Positions 8,868 to 16,071 of a DNA stretch of 64,000 nt are shown here, in pieces (position 1 is the first letter of the stretch; every line of letters begins with the position of its first letter). The position numbers were made by a program, and so were the translations under genes. The stretch is from Gordoniibacillus chartarius. Its GTDB lineage: Bacteria > Bacillota > Bacilli > Paenibacillales > NBRC-103111. Where the stretch lies: positions 45,840-109,839 of the forward strand of contig NZ_JBHLWN010000121.1 in assembly GCF_042432825.1 (NCBI RefSeq). The letters run 5' to 3'. Below the pieces are notes generated by a model. That model did no database searches. It saw only the letters and a program-made list of their open reading frames with translations, and was not told the DNA's origin.

Positions 8868-9500
8868 TTGGATATCGCCGTAGTCGGAGCGGGCGGACAC
8901 AGCAAAGTGATTTGTGACATGATCGCCTCGAAGGGGTATCAGGTGCGGGCGCTGCTGGACGACAGGTTTGCGGAGGTTGCCGAACAGAACGGCGTCTGGT
9001 GCGGACCGGTCTCGGCGGCGGATGGGCTCATTGAGCGCTTCAACGGGATCAAATTCATTATCGCTATCGGCAACAACGCGATTCGCAAGAAGCTGGTTGC
9101 GAGACTTAATTTGCCGAACGAATCGTATGTGACGCTCGCGCATGAAACGGCGGTCATCAGCCCGAGCGCCTCGATCGGGCCAGGGACGGTGGTTATGGCC
9201 CACGCCGTCGTTCAAGCGGACGCCTCGATCGGCCATCACGCGATCATCAATACGGCGGCGATCGTCGAGCACGACAACAGGACAGGGGATTACGTCCATA
9301 TTGCTCCAAGAGCTACGTTAACCGGGGACGTACGTATCGGCGAAGGGGCGATGCTCGGTGCAGGGGCGACGGTCATTCCGGGCATGTCGGTAGGGGAATG
9401 GGCGGTTGTCGGTGCGGGGGCAACGGTCATTTCGCCGATCCCGGCATACTGCACGGCGGTCGGCACGCCGGCCAAAGTGATCGCCAAGGCGCCGGCTTAA
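8868..9500 (+). CDS. epsM: Sugar O/N-acetyltransferase (EpsM/PglD/NeuD type)
   Basis: A 210-aa acetyltransferase. The N-terminal domain opens DIAVVGAGGHSKVI, the PglD/NeuD nucleotide-like fold. The C-terminal half is a left-handed beta-helix of hexapeptide repeats, including the catalytic-His region NTAAIVEHDN near residue 125 and repeats such as IGEGAMLGAGATVIPG. The start is TTG at 8868 behind AAAGGAGG. With the EpsN-like aminotransferase it would make an N-acetylated amino sugar of the bacillosamine type, as proposed for B. subtilis EpsC-N-M. Confidence 0.87.
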   Translation: MDIAVVGAGGHSKVICDMIASKGYQVRALLDDRFAEVAEQNGVWCGPVSAADGLIERFNGIKFIIAIGNNAIRKKLVARLNLPNESYVTLAHETAVISPSASIGPGTVVMAHAVVQADASIGHHAIINTAAIVEHDNRTGDYVHIAPRATLTGDVRIGEGAMLGAGATVIPGMSVGEWAVVGAGATVISPIPAYCTAVGTPAKVIAKAPA

Positions 9501-9504
9501 CGCA

Positions 9505-10356
9505 ATGGCCGAAGAGAAGATTCGATTCAGCCGCAGAACATTTCTGAAGCGGGCCGGATTAGGCTTGCTGAGCGCAGGTGCGCTGGGGGCGCTGGATGCA
9601 GGGCTGGAACGGTTCTGGGTTCATACCCGCGAGCTGAAGCTGCCGGTGCGGGGGCTGCCGGAGCCGTTCAAGGGCTGGCGCATCGTACAGTTCAGCGACA
9701 CGCATTTCGGCTTTCATTATGACGGGGAGCATTTCCGCAATGTGGTTCGGATCATTAACGGGCATAACCCCGACATCGTGTTCTTTACCGGCGATTTGAT
9801 CGACCGGGAATGGCTGAACACGCCGTCGTCCAAGGTGCTCCCTGCGTTGCAGGAGCTGCATACGCCGCGCGGAGGGAAATGGGCGGTGCTCGGCAACCAC
9901 GACTACGCGGCCAGGCAGGAGGCGATCGAGCTGCTCCGGCAAGCGGGCTTCCGCGTGCTGATTAATGCGAACGGTTTCGTTGAGGAGCAGGGGCAGCGGA
10001 TATGCATCGCGGGAACGGATGAGTACATGTTCGGCCGCTTCGATATGAAGAAGACGCTGGAAGGGAAGGCGGCGAACGATTGCGTGCTGCTGCTCGCCCA
10101 TGAGCCGGATTTGGCCGACATCAGCGCCACATACGGCGTTAACGCGCAATTCTCGGGCCATTCCCACGGAGGGCAGATCCGGAAGCCGTTCTCGCAGCCG
10201 TTCTTCACGCCGGAGCTCGGCAAGAAATATACGGACGGGTTGTATAGCGTCGGCGACAGGAAGATGCCGCTCTACGTGAATCGGGGCATCGGGACGAGCT
10301 TCCTGCCGATTCGGATGTTTTGCCGGCCGGAGGTTACATTGTTTCATCTCATGTAA
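9505..10356 (+). CDS. Tat-exported metallophosphoesterase (YkuE/YaeI-like)
   Basis: A 283-aa calcineurin-like phosphoesterase. The N-terminus carries a twin-arginine signal (SRRTFLKRAG, then a hydrophobic stretch to about residue 33), so it is predicted to act outside the membrane. Metal motifs occur in order: FSDTHFG, FTGDLID, LGNHDYA and SGHSHGGQ. B. subtilis YkuE is a Tat-dependent wall phosphoesterase of the same kind. The gene starts 4 nt after epsM and lies inside the eps operon, which is not standard for B. subtilis. It may act on lipid-linked or phosphorylated glycan outside the cell; that role is inference. Confidence 0.83.
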   Translation: MAEEKIRFSRRTFLKRAGLGLLSAGALGALDAGLERFWVHTRELKLPVRGLPEPFKGWRIVQFSDTHFGFHYDGEHFRNVVRIINGHNPDIVFFTGDLIDREWLNTPSSKVLPALQELHTPRGGKWAVLGNHDYAARQEAIELLRQAGFRVLINANGFVEEQGQRICIAGTDEYMFGRFDMKKTLEGKAANDCVLLLAHEPDLADISATYGVNAQFSGHSHGGQIRKPFSQPFFTPELGKKYTDGLYSVGDRKMPLYVNRGIGTSFLPIRMFCRPEVTLFHLM

Positions 10357-10398
10357 GGGTACATAAATACCGCCGATCGGCGTGAAGGGTGTGTGTCT

Positions 10399-11565
10399 AT
10401 GACAACAGCGGTAAAATCCAAAATATATCTCTCGTCTCCGCATATGAGCGGACGGGAGCAAGACTACGTAGCAGAAGCATTCGCGACCAACTGGATCGCG
10501 CCGCTGGGACCGCATGTCGACGCGTTTGAGGCGGAGTTCGCGGCCTATGTCGGCGTGAAGGCGGCCGCTGCGGTCAGCTCCGGTACGGCGGCGATTCATT
10601 TGGCGCTTCGGCTCATGGGGGTAGGCGCGGGAGACATCGTATTTTGCTCGAGCTTGACGTTCGTCGCCTCTGCGAATCCAATTGTATACCAGGGAGCCGT
10701 TCCGGTGTTTATCGATTCCGAGCCCGACACCTGGAACATGTCGCCGCAGGCGCTGGAGCGCGCTTTGGCAGATGCCAAGGCAAGCGGACGCCTGCCGAAA
10801 GCGGTTATCGTCGTCAACCTGTACGGGCAGAGCGCCAAGATGGACGAGATTACGGCACTGTGTGACCAGTATGGCGTTCCTATGCTGGAGGATGCCGCGG
10901 AGTCGCTGGGCTCAACCTACAAGGGACGGGCGAGCGGGACCTTCGGGCAATACGGCATCTACTCCTTCAACGGGAACAAAATCATCACGACATCGGGCGG
11001 CGGCATGCTTGTCTCGGACGATGCCGAAGCGATGAAGACCGCCCGCTTCTACGCAACGCAGGCAAGAGATCCGGCGCCTCATTATCAGCATAGCCAGCTG
11101 GGCTACAATTACCGGATGAGCAATGTGCTTGCCGGTATCGGGCGGGCGCAGCTGCAGGTGCTGGATGAACGGGTGAAGGCGCGCAGAGCGATTTTTGAAA
11201 CGTATCGTGAGCAGCTGGGGGGGCTGCCGGGCGTTCGCATGATGCCGGAGCTGGAGGGAACGAGCTCGAACCGCTGGCTGACGGCAGCGACGATCGACGA
11301 GCGGGAAGCGGGCGTATCCGTTGCGGCGCTGCTCGATGCTCTGGCTGCAGAGAACATTGAAGCCCGGCCGGTATGGAAGCCGCTGCACCTGCAGCCGCTC
11401 TTCGAGCGAGCCGCTTATTACGCGCATGCCGAGCGGGACAGCGTGTCCGATACGCTGTTCCACACGGGCATCTGCCTTCCTTCGGGCTCGAACATGACGG
11501 AGGAAGACCAGGCTCGAGTCATCGAGTGCATGACCAATCTGATTCGCAAGGGAAGATCCTCATGA
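10399..11565 (+). CDS. epsN: PLP-dependent sugar aminotransferase (EpsN, DegT/DnrJ/EryC1/StrS family)
   Basis: A 388-aa aminotransferase expected to convert the 4-keto sugar made by EpsC into an amino sugar. It opens with KIYLSSPHMSGREQDYVAEA, then has FATNWIAPLGPH. The PLP lysine lies in FNGNKIITTSGGGM near residue 195, and the substrate-side segment GYNYRMSNVLAGIG follows. The ATG at 10399 is preferred over the in-frame GTG at 10393, which sits closer to the GAAGGG Shine-Dalgarno. The stop overlaps the start of the SinR-like gene (TCATGA). Confidence 0.9.
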   Translation: MTTAVKSKIYLSSPHMSGREQDYVAEAFATNWIAPLGPHVDAFEAEFAAYVGVKAAAAVSSGTAAIHLALRLMGVGAGDIVFCSSLTFVASANPIVYQGAVPVFIDSEPDTWNMSPQALERALADAKASGRLPKAVIVVNLYGQSAKMDEITALCDQYGVPMLEDAAESLGSTYKGRASGTFGQYGIYSFNGNKIITTSGGGMLVSDDAEAMKTARFYATQARDPAPHYQHSQLGYNYRMSNVLAGIGRAQLQVLDERVKARRAIFETYREQLGGLPGVRMMPELEGTSSNRWLTAATIDEREAGVSVAALLDALAAENIEARPVWKPLHLQPLFERAAYYAHAERDSVSDTLFHTGICLPSGSNMTEEDQARVIECMTNLIRKGRSS

Positions 11566-11897
11566 TCGGATATCGTGTACAGCAGCTGCGCAAGGAAAAG
11601 GGGCTATCCTTGTCAGAGCTGGCGGAGCGGGCCGGCGTAGCGAAGTCATACATCAGCTCCCTGGAGCGGGACGTGCAGAAAAATCCTTCCATTCAATTTC
11701 TTGAGAAGATCGCATCGGTTCTGAAGGTTCCGATGGAACGGTTTCTCGATCAGGAAGGGGCCGAGCCTGCCGAGCAAGAGCTCGACCCGGAGTGGCGGCA
11801 GCTTATCATGGAAGCCGTCTCCTGCGGCATTGACAAAGATCAATTCAGGGAATTCCTCGAATTCAACAAGTGGCGGACAAGCCAATATTCGGAATGA
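11562..11897 (+). CDS. SinR-like transcriptional repressor, eps-linked copy
   Basis: A 111-aa protein with an N-terminal XRE helix-turn-helix (YRVQQLRKEKGLSLSELAER, AKSYISSLERD) and a C-terminal SinR/SinI dimerisation hook (LDPEWRQLIMEAVSCGIDK, then FREFLEFNKWR). This is the domain order and length of SinR. It is coupled to epsN by a 4-nt overlap, so it is the last gene of the eps operon and would be made when the operon is on, a possible negative feedback. It is clearly a paralogue of the next gene (12159). Confidence 0.88.
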   Translation: MIGYRVQQLRKEKGLSLSELAERAGVAKSYISSLERDVQKNPSIQFLEKIASVLKVPMERFLDQEGAEPAEQELDPEWRQLIMEAVSCGIDKDQFREFLEFNKWRTSQYSE

Positions 11898-11923
11898 GCG
11901 GGCGGGTGCGCCGCTTGGCCGAT

Positions 11924-11953
11924 TACACCTGAACCATTGAGATGTGGTATAGT
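11924..11953 (+). promoter_or_regulatory. Candidate promoter of second SinR-like gene
   Basis: TATAGT at 11948-11953 is preceded by TG two bases upstream (an extended -10, TGGTATAGT). A weak -35-like TTACAC lies at 11924-11929, with an 18-bp spacer. It leaves an untranslated leader of about 200 nt before 12159. That leader contains a hairpin ATTCGC/GCGAAT at about 12040-12057. Support is sequence resemblance only. Confidence 0.35.
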
Positions 11954-12158
11954 AGACAATAGAATAGCAGCTTCGGTCTGCAGCAAATAATTCGAATGCA
12001 TTCACTCTAACATGGATAAGGGGCGTTACGGCGCTCTTCGATTCGCTTAGAGGCGAATGTATTTGTCTTTTTGCTTACAATTTATGGATGAATTTCAGAT
12101 TACTGCTCAAGTGCGAGACGACTCGCTGTTCTATTTTGGTTAAGGGAAGAGGATGACC

Positions 12159-12497
12159 ATGATTGGCAAACGAATTCGAGAGCTTCGGGAGCAGAAGCGC
12201 ATGTCGCTGTCCGAGCTGGCCGCTAAAGCGGATGTGGCAAAATCATACTTGAGCAACATGGAACGGGACATTCAGAAGAACCCCTCCATTCAATTCATAG
12301 AGAAAATCGCTGCGGCTCTGGATGTGTCGATGGACCTTATTCTCCATGGGGAAGAACAGGGCGAGGCGCCGGAGGAATTGGACCAGCAGTGGCAGGAGCT
12401 CGTGAGAGAAGCGATGAGCTCGGGCGTGACGAAGGAGCAGTTTCGCGAGTTTCTGGAATTCAACAAGTGGAAAATGAATCAGGGCAGCGGCAAGTGA
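12159..12497 (+). CDS. SinR-like transcriptional repressor, second copy
   Basis: A 112-aa XRE repressor (MIGKRIRELREQKRMSLSEL, AKSYLSNMERDIQKNPSIQF) with the SinI-type dimerisation segment ELDQQWQELVREAMSSGVTK and FREFLEFNKWK. The ATG at 12159 has AAGAGG about 6 nt upstream. An in-frame ATG at 12153 is too close to it. A near SinR half-site (GTTCTAT, 12128-12134) lies just upstream of the start, which suggests autoregulation. It is the likely main counterpart of B. subtilis SinR because it has its own transcription unit and is followed by a sinI-like gene. Confidence 0.88.
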   Translation: MIGKRIRELREQKRMSLSELAAKADVAKSYLSNMERDIQKNPSIQFIEKIAAALDVSMDLILHGEEQGEAPEELDQQWQELVREAMSSGVTKEQFREFLEFNKWKMNQGSGK

Positions 12498-12550
12498 CTA
12501 TCCTACTAACTACTTATATGTATGCGTTTTATTTAGGATATAGTACCTAT

Positions 12551-12578
12551 CTAAAGAATTTTTAGGCATTTTCTTTAG
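12551..12578. promoter_or_regulatory. Inverted repeat, probable SinR-type operator of sinI-like gene
   Basis: CTAAAGAA (12551-12558) and TTCTTTAG (12571-12578) are exact reverse complements, 20 bp apart centre to centre, about two helical turns. Each arm is close to the SinR half-site. The pair lies 34-61 bp upstream of a TATAAT (12612-12617). The arrangement resembles the eps operator at 125-140 and suggests control of the sinI-galE unit by the SinR-like proteins. Confidence 0.5.
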
Positions 12579-12611
12579 GGAAAATTTAGTGTAAGTAGAT
12601 GAAAAGTATTA

Positions 12612-12617
12612 TATAAT
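12612..12617 (+). promoter_or_regulatory. -10 element upstream of sinI-like gene
   Basis: A perfect TATAAT at 12612-12617 stands about 215 nt before the sinI-like start. No good -35 hexamer lies 16-18 bp upstream (closest TTAGTG, at about 20 bp), so activator dependence or a different sigma factor is possible. The transcript would have a long leader, closed by complementary GGTTGCA (12626-12632) and TGCAACC (12755-12761). Confidence 0.4.
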
Positions 12618-12833
12618 GAGAACGTGGTTGCAGGTTCGACGGTAAAAAGTAGGTATTTTGGACTATATCCGACTGTCGGCTGTGACGATGGAATCATGGG
12701 AATACTTTGAAACATGCACCGTATGTGGGCACCTGGGGCATGTGGAGTAAGTGGTGCAACCGACCCAACTTATTAATGACGGTTTAATAGGTTGTTTTCT
12801 GATGCCGAAGAACTTCACATGGGAGGTCAAAGG

Positions 12834-13016
12834 ATGTCCGCGATGTTGAAATCGAATGCTGAAACTGGTGTGTTGGATGCGGATTGGATCGAATTGATCC
12901 GGGAAGCACGGCGTATGGGGCTGACGGTAAGTGAAGTCCGAGCTTATTTCAAGGCGACTTTGACTAAGGTCGTTGCAACTTCCGAGAATGATATCAATGG
13001 CCACGTAATGGCTTAA
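12834..13016 (+). CDS. SinI-like antirepressor
   Basis: A 60-aa protein with no DNA-binding domain. Its centre, LDADWIELIREARRMGLTVS followed by EVRAYFK, matches the SinI/SinR dimerisation helix pair, and its size is near that of B. subtilis SinI (57 aa). It should bind the C-terminal hook of the SinR-like proteins and release them from DNA. The ATG at 12834 has GGGAGG 7 nt upstream; a longer open frame from 12792 has no such signal. It starts 14 nt before galE, so the two are probably cotranscribed. Confidence 0.8.
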   Translation: MSAMLKSNAETGVLDADWIELIREARRMGLTVSEVRAYFKATLTKVVATSENDINGHVMA

Positions 13017-13030
13017 CTAGGAGTGTACTT

Positions 13031-14044
13031 ATGCCGATTCTTGTAACGGGCGGCGCGGGCTATATCGGCAGTCATACTTGCGTAGAGCTTCTGAACAGCG
13101 GTTACGATATCGTCGTGATCGACAATTTGATAAACAGCAAGGAAGAGGCCGTTCGCCGGGTGAGCGAGCTGACGGGGAAGAAGATTCCGTTCTACCCTCT
13201 GGATCTTCTCGATCGGCAAGGACTGGAGAGCGTATTTCGCGAGCACGCGATTGATGCGGTCATTCATTTTGCAGGGTTAAAGGCCGTCGGGGAATCGGTT
13301 TCCATGCCGCTGCAATATTATCACAACAATATTACCGGCACGCTGATTCTTTGTGACGTCATGCAGCAGTTCGATGTGCGGCGGCTGGTGTTCAGCTCGT
13401 CGGCAACGGTCTACGGCATGCCGGAGCAAGTTCCGATTCACGAAGATTTTCCGCTGGATGCGACGAACCCGTACGGGCAGACGAAGCTCATGATCGAGCA
13501 AATTTTGCGCGATGTGTACCGGTCCGACCGGCGCTGGGCGATTTCGCTGCTTCGCTATTTCAATCCGGTCGGGGCGCACGAATCGGGCCGGATCGGAGAA
13601 GATCCGAGCGGGATCCCGAACAATTTGCTGCCATATATAAGTCAAGTAGCGATCGGTAAGCTGGAAAAGCTGCGTATATTCGGGAACGATTATCCGACGG
13701 TTGACGGCACCGGTGTTCGCGACTATATTCATGTCGTCGATTTGGCGCGCGGGCACCTGAAGGCGCTGGAGCTGGTGTTGGCCGAATCCGGCATCGACGC
13801 CTTCAATTTGGGGACGGGTCAAGGCTACAGCGTGCTGCAGATGGTCGAGGCGTTCGAGCAAGCGTCCGGGCGGCCGATCCCTTATTCGATCGAGGCGCGC
13901 CGTCCCGGCGATGTGGCCGTCTGCTACGCGGCGACGGGGAAGGCACGGGAGAAGCTGGGCTGGGCCGCGGAGAAAACGCTGGAGGAGATGTGCCGGGATG
14001 CATGGCGCTGGCAGTCGTCGAACCCGCGGGGATATGAGGAATAA
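13031..14044 (+). CDS. galE: UDP-glucose 4-epimerase
   Basis: A 337-aa extended SDR enzyme interconverting UDP-glucose and UDP-galactose. The NAD-binding motif VTGGAGYIGSH is at the N-terminus, with S-S-A in FSSSATVYG and the catalytic YGQTK near residue 155. The C-terminal GTGQGYSV and RRPGDVAVCYA segments are typical. It follows the sinI-like gene by 14 nt and is ended by a strong terminator, so the antirepressor and a sugar-precursor gene share a transcript. It would supply UDP-Gal to the eps glycosyltransferases from GalU product. Confidence 0.94.
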   Translation: MPILVTGGAGYIGSHTCVELLNSGYDIVVIDNLINSKEEAVRRVSELTGKKIPFYPLDLLDRQGLESVFREHAIDAVIHFAGLKAVGESVSMPLQYYHNNITGTLILCDVMQQFDVRRLVFSSSATVYGMPEQVPIHEDFPLDATNPYGQTKLMIEQILRDVYRSDRRWAISLLRYFNPVGAHESGRIGEDPSGIPNNLLPYISQVAIGKLEKLRIFGNDYPTVDGTGVRDYIHVVDLARGHLKALELVLAESGIDAFNLGTGQGYSVLQMVEAFEQASGRPIPYSIEARRPGDVAVCYAATGKAREKLGWAAEKTLEEMCRDAWRWQSSNPRGYEE

Positions 14045-14049
14045 CATGA

Positions 14050-14096
14050 AGGTGTATAACCGGAGTTTGGGCTTCGGGTTATACACCTATTTTGTT
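14050..14096 (+). terminator. Rho-independent terminator after galE
   Basis: AGGTGTATAACC (14050-14061) pairs perfectly with GGTTATACACCT (14077-14088) across a 15-nt loop. It is followed by a T-rich run (TATTTTGTTTT). It lies immediately after the galE stop. Confidence 0.85.
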
Positions 14097-14202
14097 TTCA
14101 TTCGCCGTCGCTCATCTTCCGCTACTCCGATAGTTATAAGTGGAGGTCCGCAATGTCGAGAAGCTTGGCCAGTGAGGGAAGTCAAGACAAGGGATATGTA
14201 AA

Positions 14203-14402
14203 CCATAGAGGATTTTGAAACCGTTATTGTGCCCTCGACTGGGCGAACGACAAGTTTAAAGGGCTACGAGGGCGTTATTTTTGAGAGATGAAGCAATTCA
14301 TGGAAAATGACAACAATTGTCGCTCTATAGCGCCTTCAAAATCCGCTATATTGCAGGAAAGTGGCATGGACTATAAAATAGGACCGTCACAAACCGTTAA
14401 AC
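14203..14402. repeat. Interspersed repeat, copy A
   Basis: This gene-free segment contains GAAACCGTTATT, GAGGGCGTTATTTTTG, then ATAGCGCC followed by AAAATCCGCTAT and, about 45 bp on, a partial ACCGTTAA. The same modules in the same order recur at 26.1-26.3 kb (copy B), and in the opposite sense at 45.8 kb (copy C). The modules are short, alternate in orientation and are separated by variable spacers. No open frame is conserved. It is probably a genome-wide intergenic repeat family of this lineage. Confidence 0.6.
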
Positions 14403-14799
14403 TTCAGCCAATGTGTGCATCCCCATGCTTGTCTTTTCCATTCTCCACGGGACCCGTACGGCAATTGGAAAGCCATATCAACCCGCACGATTCGACAGTG
14501 AATGGTTACAGGCTGATATAGTGCTCGAGATCTACAACTGCGGCTGGCATCATTGCGCATGGCGAGGACGGAATGTTTTGCTTGGAAGAATTTCCGAGTC
14601 CGGCCCGCTTCCCACCGTCGTACGGCAATTTGCATTCTGAATTCGGCCGCAGGCTGCGGAGCTTCGTCAAGCTTGCTAACGGAACGTGGATTCACCAAAG
14701 CGCCTCTTCGGCGCTATCATGCTGAGGCTTGGGAACGTAGGGGCGCTCGCTCGCATCAGCCGATACTTCAAGCGCCGAACATCAGTGAACCGGAAGCGG
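14403..14799. other. Gene-free interval
   Basis: Between the repeat copy A and the VOC gene I see short open frames on both strands but none with a convincing ribosome binding site, domain or neighbour logic. No terminator, tRNA or clear promoter was found. Remnants of a decayed gene cannot be excluded. Confidence 0.4.
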
Positions 14800-15183
14800 T
14801 CAATCGCTCACCGGCACCTCGCTCATGATCGCCATGACGTTGTTTTCCGAGTCGCGGAAGAACGCCATCCAGGTTTCCCGGTCGCCCAGTCTGCCGATCG
14901 CATGCGGCTCCCCCAGCAGCGGGACGTTACGGCTGCGCAGCAGCTCGTAGGCAGTGTGAATGTCCGGGACGCTGTAATAGAGCACAGAGCTCGGGTGATC
15001 GAACTCCGCGTTTTCGGCAAAGGACAGAAGCAGGCGCACCGCACCCAATTGAAAGAACGCCATATTGCCGGTTTGGAACAGGAGCGGCAGCTCCAGCGTA
15101 TCGCGATAGAAGGCGACAGCGCGGGACAAATCTTTGACAGGTACGGAAACTTGGCCAAGCTGGGTCAATTGCAATGGAGACAT
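14800..15183 (-). CDS. VOC-family (glyoxalase/bleomycin-resistance fold) protein
   Basis: A 127-aa single-domain VOC protein: QLTQLGQVSVPVKDLSRAVA at the N-terminus, FYRDTLELPLLF, then the second beta-alpha-beta unit ending WMAFFRDSENNVMAIMSE with the metal-ligand Glu region. Such proteins bind a metal and act as dioxygenases, isomerases or resistance proteins; the substrate here is unknown. The ATG at 15183 has GAGGTG upstream, while a longer frame to 15201 starts inside that signal. It is a single gene. Confidence 0.82.
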   Translation of the reverse strand: MSPLQLTQLGQVSVPVKDLSRAVAFYRDTLELPLLFQTGNMAFFQLGAVRLLLSFAENAEFDHPSSVLYYSVPDIHTAYELLRSRNVPLLGEPHAIGRLGDRETWMAFFRDSENNVMAIMSEVPVSD

Positions 15184-15497
15184 ATGTAGACAGCACCTCA
15201 CATTCGGATATTAGCACCCCTCTAACTGGTATCAGTGTAACATAGGGGCCGGCCATTAGGAATAATTTCCCACCAATGTGATTACAGAAGAAGAAACAAC
15301 AATTTGCATGCATATATACCGCAATTTTTGTTAAACCATCACACCTGTTTCTGTTGTATTCTAGTAATCGGTACGCGCGGAAAATTAACATTATCAGTCG
15401 CTAACGGTCCCTATTGTTGAATACGGTTACTGGAAGCAGGGCCAAGGCACGTTGTATGATAGGGAAAATGTCCATACCCGAAGGAGACGGTGCCGCG
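15184..15497. other. Intergenic region between VOC gene and glpP
   Basis: This is a divergent regulatory interval. A dyad ACTGGTATCAGT lies near 15228-15239 on the VOC side. The glpP side has no convincing -35/-10 pair that I can defend, and no GlpP-type hairpin was recognised. The glpP Shine-Dalgarno (AAGGAGAC) is at 15481-15488. Confidence 0.35.
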
Positions 15498-16061
15498 ATG
15501 GCCTTTCATAACCAGCTTATTTTGCCGGCAGTACGGCGGATGAAAGATTTGGAGAAGCTGATGTTGCTGGATTACGAATACATCATTGTTCTCGACATTC
15601 ACCTAGGCCAAGTCAAGCCTGTCGCCGATATGGTGAAAGCGCACCGCAAACAGCTGATCCTGCACGCCGACTTGATCGAGGGACTGAAGAACGACGAATA
15701 CGCAGCCGAGTATTTGTGCCAGCATATTCGCCCCGCAGGGCTGATCTCGACCCGTTCCGGCGTCATCGCGACGACGAAGAAAAACGGCCTGCTGGCGATT
15801 CAGCGTCTTTTTCTGCTGGACACGAACGCGGTCGAGAAGAGCTATGCGCTGATAGAAAGGACACAGCCCGATTACATTGAGCTGATGCCGGGCGTCATTC
15901 CGCATATGATTGCCGAGGTTCACGCCCGGACGCAAATTCCCGTCTTCGCGGGAGGCTTGATTCGCACCGTAGAGGACGTGGAGCGGGCGCTCGAAGCCGG
16001 CGCTTCCGCGGTGACGACGTCGCAGTCCGAGCTGTGGCGGCATTTTACCAAGAAAGGATGA
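15498..16061 (+). CDS. glpP: Glycerol uptake operon antiterminator GlpP
   Basis: A 187-aa RNA-binding antiterminator that, with glycerol-3-phosphate bound, lets transcription pass leader terminators of glp genes. Family motifs are present: NQLILPAVRRMKDLEKLM, the LHADLIEGLKNDEYA segment, GLISTRSGVI, and ELMPGVIPHMI with the phosphate-site PVFAGGLI. The ATG at 15498 follows AAGGAGAC with a 9-nt gap; the frame is open further upstream but without family sequence. It sits directly before glpK, and a matching leader precedes glpD. Confidence 0.9.
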   Translation: MAFHNQLILPAVRRMKDLEKLMLLDYEYIIVLDIHLGQVKPVADMVKAHRKQLILHADLIEGLKNDEYAAEYLCQHIRPAGLISTRSGVIATTKKNGLLAIQRLFLLDTNAVEKSYALIERTQPDYIELMPGVIPHMIAEVHARTQIPVFAGGLIRTVEDVERALEAGASAVTTSQSELWRHFTKKG

Positions 16062-16071
16062 ATGATCACCC

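Noticed and set aside
12626..12761. Cyclic-di-GMP riboswitch in the sinI leader
   Set aside because: The conserved GEMM landmarks were looked for and not seen. Only a generic closing stem is supported.
14413..14828. Several short plus-strand open frames between galE and the VOC gene
   Set aside because: They overlap each other in different frames, without ribosome sites or recognisable protein features.
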